From NCBI GenBank assembly GCA_007131045.1, contig SLRI01000522.1, positions 1 through 6,171 of the forward strand: a DNA stretch of 6,171 nt, written 5' to 3'. Source of the stretch: Rhodospirillales bacterium. GTDB lineage: Bacteria > Pseudomonadota > Alphaproteobacteria > Geminicoccales > Geminicoccaceae. Both the position numbers and the translations under genes were made by a program. Below, piece after piece: positions 1 through 4,817 of the stretch. The notes beneath the pieces were generated by a model. That model was given only the letters and a program-made list of their open reading frames with translations. It did no database searches and was not told the origin of the DNA. Position 1 is the first letter of the stretch. The number at the start of each line of letters is the position of its first letter.

Positions 1-1006
1 GCTGGAACCAGTCGCGGCAGGTCACCCGGTTGCCGGTCCAGTTGTGGAAATACTCGTGCGCGATGATCCGCTCGACCTGGACGAAATCGGCATCGGTCGC
101 GGTCTCGGGATGCGCCAGGGTGGCCGAGGTGTTGAAGATGTTGAGGCCCTTGTTCTCCATTGCCCCCATGTTGAAGTCGGAGACCGCGACGATCATGAAG
201 AGGTCGAGGTCGTATTCGAGGCCGTAGCGCTGTTCGTCCCAGGCCATGGATTTCTTCAAGGAGACCATGGCGTGGTGGCACTGCTCGATGTTCTCGGGCT
301 CGGAATAGATCCTGAGCGTCACCTCGCGGCCGGAGCGCGTGGTGTAGTGGTCCTCGAGCATCGCGAGGTCGCCCGCGACCAGCGCGAAGAGGTAGGCGGG
401 CTTGGGGAACGGGTCGTCCCAGAGGGCATAGTGCCGGCCGCCGTCGAGCTCGCCCCCGCCCACCGGGTTGCCGTTCGAGAGGAGGTGCGGATAGGCCGCC
501 TCGTCGGCCTCGATGCGCACCCGAAAGCGGGTCATCACGTCGGGCCGGTCCTGAAACCAGGTGATCCGGCGAAACCCTTCGGCCTCGCACTGGGTGCAGA
601 AAATGTCAGAGGAGACGTAGAGCCCCTCGAGCGCGGTGTTGGCCTTTGGGTGGATGCGGTTCTCGATCTCCAGCGTGAACCGGGCCGGGGGATCGAGCAG
701 GGTGAGGCTGGTAGCGTCCAGTCGGTAGGCGCCCTCGGGCAGCGGCGCGCCGTCGAGGCGGATCGCCCTCAGCTCCAGGTTCTCGCCGTCGAGCACGAGC
801 GGTGTGGGTGCATCGGCCATCCGCTCGAACCGCTGCGTGCAGGTGACCAGCGTGGTCTCGGGGTCGAGGGCGAAGGTCAACGCCACGTCGACCGTGCGAT
901 AGGCCGGCGGCCGGTAGTCGGAGAGGCGGATCACCGTCTGCTCGCGCGGCACCCCCGTCCCCTCGGCCACGGTCCGCTGATCCTCGGCGGCACGCGTCTG
1001 CGTCAA
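1..1006 (-). CDS. pepN: Aminopeptidase N (M1 zinc metallopeptidase), N-terminal part, cut by left window edge
   Basis: Cytosolic zinc exopeptidase that removes N-terminal residues from peptides during protein turnover. About 335 of an expected 870-880 residues are present. The translation follows Escherichia coli PepN closely: the segments CTQCEAEGFR, DRPDV, LLSNGN, FPKP.YLFALVAGD and SGREV are all there. The substrate-binding GAMEN motif is at residues 281-285 and the zinc-binding HEYFH (HExxH) at 317-321, followed by NWTGNRVTCRDWFQ. Both are offset by 20 residues from E. coli (261-265 and 297-301), so spacing is intact. The third zinc ligand, a Glu about 19 residues after the second His, lies outside the window. 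No ATG exists near the N-terminus. I chose TTG at 1006-1004 because GAGGGAGGT lies 7 nt upstream; the protein then begins with LTQTRAAEDQ and reaches the conserved LSDYRPPAY. A GTG further in is possible. It is transcribed divergently from the dehydrogenase at 1171. Family assignment is very secure; the start is moderately so. Confidence 0.95.
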   Translation of the reverse strand, partial: MTQTRAAEDQRTVAEGTGVPREQTVIRLSDYRPPAYRTVDVALTFALDPETTLVTCTQRFERMADAPTPLVLDGENLELRAIRLDGAPLPEGAYRLDATSLTLLDPPARFTLEIENRIHPKANTALEGLYVSSDIFCTQCEAEGFRRITWFQDRPDVMTRFRVRIEADEAAYPHLLSNGNPVGGGELDGGRHYALWDDPFPKPAYLFALVAGDLAMLEDHYTTRSGREVTLRIYSEPENIEQCHHAMVSLKKSMAWDEQRYGLEYDLDLFMIVAVSDFNMGAMENKGLNIFNTSATLAHPETATDADFVQVERIIAHEYFHNWTGNRVTCRDWFQ

Positions 1007-1067
1007 TTCGGGCACCTCCCTCGTTTTCCGCCTCGTGAAATGCCAGGGCACTTCGCCGGCGCTCGGC

Positions 1068-1096
1068 TTGTCTGACCCTTGGTGTGCGATTAGCCT
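1068..1096 (+). promoter_or_regulatory. Candidate sigma-70-type promoter for the dehydrogenase at 1171
   Basis: TTGTCT (1068-1073) and TAGCCT (1091-1096) are separated by 17 nt. The matches to TTGACA and TATAAT are 4/6 and 3/6. It lies in the divergent region between pepN and the dehydrogenase, which must hold at least two promoters. It resembles the candidate at 3730-3758 (TTGTCG, 17 nt, TAGGAT). Weak by itself; it is the best plus-strand pair I found in the region. Confidence 0.28.
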
Positions 1097-1107
1097 GCGC
1101 CGCGCAA

Positions 1108-1122
1108 GGCCGGATGCCGGCC
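1108..1122. repeat. Perfect inverted repeat in the divergent intergenic region
   Basis: GGCCGG and CCGGCC flank a 3-nt ATG loop, giving a 6-bp hairpin or a palindromic protein-binding site. It lies between pepN and the dehydrogenase, just after the candidate plus-strand promoter, so it could sit in the 5' leader of the dehydrogenase mRNA or act as an operator. No T tract follows on either strand, so it is not a terminator. GC-rich DNA makes such repeats common by chance. Confidence 0.35.
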
Positions 1123-1170
1123 CTGCACTCCACGAGTTCCGAGAAAAATCGACAAAGCGAGGAAGCGACA

Positions 1171-2043
1171 ATGGCCAAGAGCGCGTTTATCGGCCTCGGT
1201 GTGATGGGCTACCCCATGGCCGGGCACATGGCCAAGGACGGTCACGAGGTCGCCGTCTACAACCGGACCTTCGCCAAGGCCGAGGCCTGGGCCGCCGAGC
1301 ACGGCGGCAAGGCGCAAAAGACGCCGCGCGAGGCCGCGGCCGGCGCCGAGTTCGTGATGATGTGCGTCGGCAACGACGACGACGTCCGCTCGGTGGTCTA
1401 CGGCGATGACGGGATCATGGCCGGAATCGAGAAGGGTGCGATCCTGGTCGACCACACCACGGCCTCGGCCGAGCTGGCGCGCGAGCTCGGTGAAGTCGCG
1501 GCGAAGGCCGGGGTGGGCTTCGTCGACGCGCCGGTCTCGGGCGGCCAGGCCGGTGCGGAGAACGGCGCGCTCTCGATCATGTGCGGCGGCTCGGAGGCCA
1601 ATTTCGGCAAGGCCGAGCCGGTGATGCAGGCCTACGGCAAGACGGTTCGGCTGATCGGCGAGGTTGGGGCGGGCCAGCTGACCAAGATGGTCAACCAGAT
1701 CTGCATCGCGGGCCTGGTCCAGGCCCTGGGCGAGGGTCTCAACTTCGCCCAGAAGTCGGGGCTGGATGCGGCCAAGGTGCTCGAGGTGGTCTCGGGCGGG
1801 GCTGCGGGCTCCTGGCAGATGAACAACCGCTGGCCGACCATGGCCGAGGGCAAGTTCGACTTCGGCTTCGCGGTCGACTGGATGCGCAAGGATCTGGCGA
1901 TCTGCCTCGAGGAGGCCCGGCGCAACGGTGCGGCCTTGCCGATCACCGCCACGGTCGATCAGCTCTACCGGCTGATCCAGCAGAAGGGCGGCGGCCGCTG
2001 GGACACCTCGTCCCTGATCCAGAACCTGCGCGACGGCAAGTAG
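1171..2043 (+). CDS. NAD(P)-dependent beta-hydroxyacid dehydrogenase (3-hydroxyisobutyrate dehydrogenase / glyoxylate-succinic semialdehyde reductase family)
   Basis: Cytosolic oxidoreductase of 290 residues, the usual length for this family, which interconverts short beta-hydroxyacids and their semialdehydes or keto forms. The Rossmann fold begins at once with GLGVMGYPM (residues 8-16). The substrate-binding signature DAPVSGGQAGAENGAL is at 119-134. The catalytic Lys is K172 in GAGQLTKMVNQ, with N175 on the same helix, and a second conserved Lys, K240, lies in DWMRKDL. The residues after the second beta strand are YNRT (30-33); this Asn-Arg-Thr pattern is seen in NADPH-preferring glyoxylate and succinic semialdehyde reductases, so NADP(H) use is likely, though the substrate cannot be set from sequence. 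ATG at 1171 was chosen because GAGGA (1159-1163) lies 7 nt upstream and the family N-terminus starts here; an upstream in-frame start at 1084 would add 29 residues with no family resemblance. No gene partner lies within 170 bp downstream, so it is probably monocistronic. Confidence 0.9.
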   Translation: MAKSAFIGLGVMGYPMAGHMAKDGHEVAVYNRTFAKAEAWAAEHGGKAQKTPREAAAGAEFVMMCVGNDDDVRSVVYGDDGIMAGIEKGAILVDHTTASAELARELGEVAAKAGVGFVDAPVSGGQAGAENGALSIMCGGSEANFGKAEPVMQAYGKTVRLIGEVGAGQLTKMVNQICIAGLVQALGEGLNFAQKSGLDAAKVLEVVSGGAAGSWQMNNRWPTMAEGKFDFGFAVDWMRKDLAICLEEARRNGAALPITATVDQLYRLIQQKGGGRWDTSSLIQNLRDGK

Positions 2044-2068
2044 CCCGGCCGGCGGCGGCTTGGGGCGA

Positions 2069-2137
2069 CGGCTGCAACGCAGCTGGGGGCGGCGCCTGCA
2101 GCGGTGCTGGCACCGCAAATGGGCGCCGCACTTGGCG
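2069..2137. repeat. Three small inverted repeats after the dehydrogenase stop codon
   Basis: Three hairpin-capable elements follow the stop at 2043. The first is 2069-2085 (7 pairs including one G-T, loop AAC). The second is 2101-2116 (GCGGTG, loop CTGG, CACCGC). The third, GCGCC with GGCGC around a GCACTT loop, spans about 2122-2137 and overlaps the -35 of the hspQ promoter candidate. None has a T tract on the plus strand, so they do not make a clear intrinsic terminator; they may stabilise the mRNA 3' end or be chance in GC-rich DNA. Confidence 0.3.
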
Positions 2138-2159
2138 CTCCCCGCCGCTCACCCCATAT
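2131..2159 (+). promoter_or_regulatory. Candidate heat-shock (RpoH, sigma-32) promoter of hspQ
   Basis: CTTGGC (2131-2136) and CCCCATAT (2152-2159) are separated by 15 nt. The downstream box matches the Escherichia coli sigma-32 -10 consensus CCCCATNT at every defined position; the upstream box matches CTTGAA in its CTTG core. The spacing is at the upper end of the usual 13-15 nt. Transcription would start near 2166, about 50 nt before the hspQ start codon. hspQ is a known sigma-32 regulon member in E. coli, which makes the match more credible. Read by eye; not scored against a background model. Confidence 0.55.
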
Positions 2160-2168
2160 CTTGCTCAA

Positions 2169-2215
2169 CGGGACGGGTCCAACGGTCCCGAGCACGCCAA
2201 CCTCGAAGGTTGCCG
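2169..2215 (+). promoter_or_regulatory. Structured hspQ 5' leader with a hairpin covering the Shine-Dalgarno; possible RNA thermometer
   Basis: Two hairpins fill the predicted leader. The first pairs CGGGAC (2169-2174) with GTCCCG (2185-2190). The second pairs CAACCT (2198-2203) with AGGTTG (2207-2212) around a CGA loop. After one C-C mismatch, two further pairs (2195-2196 with 2214-2215) bring the stem right up to the start codon at 2216. The only well-spaced Shine-Dalgarno for that start, GAAGGT (2205-2210), lies in the loop and 3' arm, so it would be masked when folded. That layout (heat-shock gene, short mismatched stem over the ribosome binding site) resembles bacterial RNA thermometers, but it is not a recognisable ROSE or fourU sequence. 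The pairing is seen directly; temperature sensing is inference. Confidence 0.4.
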
Positions 2216-2560
2216 ATGGAGTACAGGAGAATGCAAGCGAGAGCCGCCAAATTCACGATCGGCCAGATCGTCAAGCACCGGATGTTCCCGTTCCGCGGGG
2301 TGATCTTCGACGTCGACCCCGAGTTCGCGAACTCCGAGGAGTGGTACGAGTCGATCCCGGAGGAGATCCGGCCGTCCAAGGACCAGCCCTTCTACCACCT
2401 GCTCGCCGAGAACGCCGAGGCGTACTACGTGGCCTACGTCTCCGAGCAGAACCTCCTGGTCGACGCCACCGGCGAGCCGGTCAATCACCCGCAGATCGCA
2501 GAGTTGTTCGACAACATCGACGAGGGGCAGTATACGCCGAAGCGCATCTACGCGCACTGA
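2216..2560 (+). CDS. hspQ: Heat shock protein HspQ (YccV family)
   Basis: Small cytosolic heat-shock protein of 114 residues. In Escherichia coli and relatives HspQ is a substrate and specificity enhancer of the Lon protease, and the same family was described as binding hemimethylated DNA. The family core is clear: [29 protein letters not shown], then [36 protein letters not shown] and a C-terminal [14 protein letters not shown]. The FPFRGV form and the [13 protein letters not shown] insertion are typical of alphaproteobacteria. Two ATG codons are close together. I chose 2216 because GAAGGT (2205-2210) is 5 nt upstream; ATG 2231 has AGGAG only 1 nt away, too close for normal initiation, though it would still give a full domain. 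It stands alone: sigma-32-like promoter upstream, strong terminator downstream at 2617-2660. Confidence 0.93.
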   Translation: MEYRRMQARAAKFTIGQIVKHRMFPFRGVIFDVDPEFANSEEWYESIPEEIRPSKDQPFYHLLAENAEAYYVAYVSEQNLLVDATGEPVNHPQIAELFDNIDEGQYTPKRIYAH

Positions 2561-2616
2561 CGAGGCGGACGGTCGAACGGTTCACGACCGGCCGGTTGCA
2601 GCCTCCGGAACGAAGG

Positions 2617-2660
2617 CGGGCCTGCCCGCTCGGTGACGCGCCGGGCGGGCTCGTTCTTTT
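2617..2660 (+). terminator. Rho-independent terminator after hspQ
   Basis: A 12-bp stem pairs 2617-2628 (CGGGCCTGCCCG) with 2642-2653 (CGGGCGGGCTCG); two pairs are G-T wobbles and there is no mismatch. The loop is 13 nt, and TTCTTTT (2654-2660) follows directly. It ends the hspQ transcript 57 bp after its stop codon. Only 31 nt separate its T tail from the tal start codon, so tal needs either read-through or a promoter overlapping this element. Confidence 0.85.
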
Positions 2661-2691
2661 GGTGCGGCATCGTTTTTTGGGGGGAAAGAGC

Positions 2692-3348
2692 ATGAAGTTT
2701 TTCGTCGACACGGCCGACGTGGCCGAGATCAGGGACCTGCTCGACAGCGGCCTGGTCGACGGGGTGACCACCAACCCGTCGCTGATCATGAAGAGCGGGC
2801 GCGACTTTTTCGAGGTGATCGCCGAGATCTGCGAGATGGTCCCGGGCCCGGTCAGCGCCGAGGTCGCCGCCACCACCGTCGACGGCATGCTCGCCGAGGC
2901 GGCCAAGCTGACCCCCATCGCCCCCAACGTCACGATCAAGGTGCCGCTCACCTGGGACGGCCTCAAGGCCACCAGGCGGCTCAGCGCCGAGGGCGTGAAG
3001 GTCAACGTCACGCTCTGCTTCTCCGCCGCCCAGGCGCTGCTCGCGGCCAAGGCGGGTGCGTCCTTTATCTCGCCCTTCGTCGGCAGGCTCGACGATATCG
3101 GCGTCGACGGGCTCGAGCTGATCAGCGACATCTGCCAGATCTACGCCCAGTACGAGAGCATCCGGACCGAGGTGCTGGTCGCCTCGGTGCGAACCCCGGG
3201 CCACGTCATCGAGGCGGCCAAGATGGGTGCCCACGTCGCTACCCTGCCGCCTGGGGTGCTGCGCGGGCTGGCCCTCCACCCGCTGACCGACAAGGGCCTC
3301 GCCGCCTTCTTGAAGGATTGGGAGGCGACCGGGCAGAAGATCGTCTGA
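2692..3348 (+). CDS. tal: Transaldolase, small TalC/FSA-like subfamily
   Basis: Cytosolic class I aldolase of the pentose phosphate pathway, transferring a dihydroxyacetone unit between sedoheptulose 7-phosphate and glyceraldehyde 3-phosphate. The 218-residue length fits the short microbial subfamily. The N-terminus [13 protein letters not shown], the DGVTTNPSL motif (23-31), the Schiff-base Lys K83 in [10 protein letters not shown], and SPFVGRLDD (127-135) are all in place, as is the C-terminal [15 protein letters not shown]. Two residues separate transaldolase from fructose-6-phosphate aldolase: Glu versus Gln in the SAEV segment, and Phe versus Tyr in the SPF segment. Here they are E57 and F129, favouring transaldolase. 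ATG 2692 is preceded by GGGGGGAAAGAG. T6 and G6 homopolymers (2673-2684) directly precede this site. cutA follows after 4 nt, so the two are very likely cotranscribed. Confidence 0.93.
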   Translation: MKFFVDTADVAEIRDLLDSGLVDGVTTNPSLIMKSGRDFFEVIAEICEMVPGPVSAEVAATTVDGMLAEAAKLTPIAPNVTIKVPLTWDGLKATRRLSAEGVKVNVTLCFSAAQALLAAKAGASFISPFVGRLDDIGVDGLELISDICQIYAQYESIRTEVLVASVRTPGHVIEAAKMGAHVATLPPGVLRGLALHPLTDKGLAAFLKDWEATGQKIV

Positions 3349-3352
3349 GGCG

Positions 3353-3682
3353 ATGGCGGCGGCACCGCGGCCCGTCATCGTCCAGACCAATTGCGGCAGC
3401 GAGGCCGAGGCCCGCGCGATCGGCCGGGCCGCCGTCGAGACCGGCCTCGCGGCCTGCGCCAACATCCACGGGCCGATCACCTCGATCTATCGCTGGCAGG
3501 GCGCGATCGCCGAGGAGCCCGAATGGGTGGTCTATCTCAAGACCACCGATGCCGCGGTCGACGCGCTCGAGGCGCTGGTGAAGGACCGCCACAGCTACGA
3601 GGTGCCGGCCTTCCTGGTCCTGCCCATCAGCGGCGGCGAGCGGCACTATTTGGCGTGGCTGGCTTCGGCTGGGCGGACGTAG
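3353..3682 (+). CDS. cutA: Divalent-cation tolerance protein CutA
   Basis: Small cytosolic protein of 109 residues, the normal length. CutA forms a very stable trimer with a ferredoxin-like fold and is linked to copper and other divalent metal tolerance, although its exact role is unsettled. Family marks are QTNCGSEAEARAIGRAAVETGLAACANI (11-38), TSIYRWQGAI (43-52) and YEVPAFLVLPI (82-92). Residues near the reported copper site are kept: C14 in the TNC segment, H80 and E83 in HSYEVP. The start ATG follows the tal stop by 4 nt, and the likely ribosome binding site (GAGG) overlaps that stop codon, so translation is probably coupled to tal. No alternative start fits. No clear terminator follows. 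Confidence 0.94.
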   Translation: MAAAPRPVIVQTNCGSEAEARAIGRAAVETGLAACANIHGPITSIYRWQGAIAEEPEWVVYLKTTDAAVDALEALVKDRHSYEVPAFLVLPISGGERHYLAWLASAGRT

Positions 3683-3729
3683 AAGAGCGCCGATGAGGCA
3701 ACGCCGCCGCCGGGTCTTCGGGGCCGAGC

Positions 3730-3758
3730 TTGTCGTCTGCCGGCAAAAAACGTAGGAT
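3730..3758 (+). promoter_or_regulatory. Candidate sigma-70-type promoter of the adenylate cyclase
   Basis: TTGTCG (3730-3735) and TAGGAT (3753-3758) are exactly 17 nt apart, each matching 4 of 6 consensus bases, with an A6 run in the spacer. Transcription would start near 3765 and leave a leader of about 115 nt before the cyclase start at 3880. It is the best promoter-like pair in the cutA-cyclase gap (3683-3879). Confidence 0.45.
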
Positions 3759-3770
3759 AGGGAGTCAGTA

Positions 3771-3792
3771 GCCGGCGATCTGGAGATCCGGC
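3771..3792. repeat. Interrupted dyad symmetry downstream of the cyclase promoter candidate
   Basis: GCCGG (3771-3775) pairs with CCGGC (3788-3792), and ATCT (3778-3781) with AGAT (3784-3787), around a GG centre with a 2-nt CG bulge on the left arm. It begins a few bases after the predicted transcription start, the right place for a repressor operator or a leader hairpin. No T tract follows. Confidence 0.4.
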
Positions 3793-3832
3793 CGAGACGG
3801 TGTTCGTTGCTGCTCTGTCGGAAATTCGGGAT

Positions 3833-3857
3833 CGGTCGGGGGATCCTGACACGACCG
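3833..3857. repeat. Inverted repeat just upstream of the cyclase ribosome binding site
   Basis: CGGTCG (3833-3838) and CGACCG (3852-3857) form a perfect 6-bp stem with a 13-nt loop containing GGATCC. It ends 8 nt before the G-rich Shine-Dalgarno (3865-3874), so it may shape access to it without covering it. Together with 3771-3792 it makes the cyclase leader notably structured. Chance occurrence is possible in such GC-rich sequence. Confidence 0.35.
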
Positions 3858-3879
3858 TTCCGGCGGGGGGAGAGCGGCC

Positions 3880-4695
3880 ATGCACCACGTTCAACGTACA
3901 CCCGAGGCGGACGAGCTCTGGCGCGGGCTGCTCACCGGGACCCACCCGCTGCTGCGGCGCCACCGGCGCGTTCTCAACCTCCTGCCGGGCACGCCTCGCT
4001 GCAAGCTCTGCAGTGTGCCCTTCGGCGGCGTCTGCGGCCAGCTCTTCCGCTTCAGCGGCAAGCGCCCTTCCAATCTCAACCCGGCCTATTGCAGCCTCTG
4101 CGACGACCTCGCCCGCACCCATCCCGGTGGTGCCGAACTGGAGATCACCTTCGTCTTCGCCGACGTGCGCGGCTCCACCGCCCTCGCCGAACGCATGGGT
4201 GCCGCCGAGTTTCGCGACCTGATGAGCCGCTTCTACGGTATCGCGATCCGGCTCTTCACCCGCTCGGACGCGATGATCGACAAGCTGGTGGGTGACGAGG
4301 TCGTGGCCCTCTACCTCCCGGCCTTCGCCGGCGAGGCCTTCGCCGCCCGGGCGATCGAGGATTCCCGCGACCTCTTGGCTGCGACCAGCCACGGCCCCGA
4401 CGGCGAGCCGTGGCTCTCGGTCGGCATCGGCGTCCACACCGGCACCGCCTTCGTCGGCAGCGTCGGCGCACCCGGCGGCCACACCGACTTCACCGCCTTG
4501 GGCGATGCGGTCAACGTCGCCGCCCGCCTGACCTCGACGGCGCGCGCCGGCGAAATCCTGGTGAGCGAGGCCGCCTGCACCGCCGCGGGGCTGGAGCCGC
4601 CAGAAGCGGCCAGCTGGCGCGCTCTCGAGCTCAGCGGCCGCGAAGCCCCCGTCCGCGCGGTGTCGCTGGGCGCATCGGGGACCGCGATCAACTGA
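3880..4695 (+). CDS. Class III adenylate cyclase with N-terminal cysteine cluster
   Basis: Soluble cyclase of 271 residues, expected to convert ATP to cAMP and pyrophosphate. The C-terminal two thirds (about 88-265) is a complete class III catalytic domain. Metal-binding Asp residues are D95 (FADVRGST) and D139 (KLVGDEVVALY). K135 occupies the purine-specifying Lys position, T205 the partner position, and N212 and R216 (GDAVNVAARL) the transition-state residues. The Lys/Thr pair occurs in some bacterial adenylate cyclases and argues against guanylate cyclase. The N-terminal 87 residues carry C41xxC44, C52 and C71xxC74, with a conserved-looking PFGGVCGQLFRFSGKRPSNLNP stretch, suggesting a metal or iron-sulfur centre that senses redox or metals. 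There is no transmembrane segment or signal peptide. ATG 3880 has GGGGGGAGAG (3865-3874) at proper spacing. I recall the same cysteine module on other alphaproteobacterial cyclases, but its ligand is unknown to me. Confidence 0.9.
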   Translation: MHHVQRTPEADELWRGLLTGTHPLLRRHRRVLNLLPGTPRCKLCSVPFGGVCGQLFRFSGKRPSNLNPAYCSLCDDLARTHPGGAELEITFVFADVRGSTALAERMGAAEFRDLMSRFYGIAIRLFTRSDAMIDKLVGDEVVALYLPAFAGEAFAARAIEDSRDLLAATSHGPDGEPWLSVGIGVHTGTAFVGSVGAPGGHTDFTALGDAVNVAARLTSTARAGEILVSEAACTAAGLEPPEAASWRALELSGREAPVRAVSLGASGTAIN

Positions 4696-4725
4696 GCGGC
4701 TGCCCACAGGGTTGATGACAAGAGC

Positions 4726-4762
4726 GGGGAGGCAGCGCCTGCCTGTGCCCCTCCGTTACTTT
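4726..4762 (+). terminator. Weak candidate terminator after the cyclase
   Basis: AGGCAG (4730-4735) and CTGCCT (4739-4744) make a perfect 6-bp stem with a CGC loop. GGGG (4726-4729) can add four pairs with CCCC (4748-4751) across a 3-nt GTG bulge. The tail TCCGTTACTTT (4752-4762) is only moderately T-rich, so termination may be partial. It lies 31 bp after the cyclase stop codon. Confidence 0.38.
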
Positions 4763-4773
4763 GGGCTCGCGGG

Positions 4774-4803
4774 TTGACGGTTGGCGTGGCGGCCACCTAA
4801 GGC
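4774..4803 (+). promoter_or_regulatory. Candidate promoter of the meh-mct operon
   Basis: TTGACG (4774-4779) matches 5 of 6 bases of the -35 consensus. The best partner 17-18 nt on is around CTAAGGC (4797-4803), a poor -10 box. If it is used, transcription would start near 4810, only a few bases before ATG 4818, giving an almost leaderless mRNA. An activator-dependent promoter would fit a good -35 with a poor -10, but that is speculation. Confidence 0.28.
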
Positions 4804-4817
4804 TGGCTCGGGGGGTG

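Noticed and set aside
44..1075. Long plus-strand open frame of 343 codons opposite pepN
   Set aside because: It is antisense to a gene with unmistakable PepN motifs; its translation is low-complexity (rich in Gly, Val, Arg, Glu, His) as expected from a shadow frame in GC-rich DNA.
1090..2118. Minus-strand open frame of 342 codons opposite the dehydrogenase
   Set aside because: Antisense shadow of a well-supported gene; Arg/Leu/Asp/His-rich with no recognisable domain.
2571..2596. Inverted repeats (GGTCG...CGACC and ACCGGCCGGT) between hspQ and its terminator
   Set aside because: Short, overlapping, and without a T tract or promoter context; the true terminator is the stem at 2617-2653.
2104..3348. 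Single 414-codon frame running from before hspQ into tal, as if a fusion protein
   Set aside because: Its first part is the out-of-frame reading of hspQ, and it crosses an intrinsic terminator; transaldolase similarity begins exactly at ATG 2692 with a ribosome binding site.
2692..3348. Fructose-6-phosphate aldolase (fsa) instead of transaldolase
   Set aside because: The two diagnostic positions are Glu57 and Phe129, as in transaldolases; fructose-6-phosphate aldolases have Gln and Tyr there.
3880..4695. Guanylate cyclase
   Set aside because: The purine-specifying position holds Lys135 with Thr205, a pattern of adenylate cyclases; guanylate cyclases normally have Glu and Cys or similar.
3646..4707. 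Minus-strand open frame of 353 codons opposite the cyclase
   Set aside because: Antisense to a cyclase with all catalytic residues; the composition is Ala/Gly/Glu/Arg-rich and no family is recognisable.
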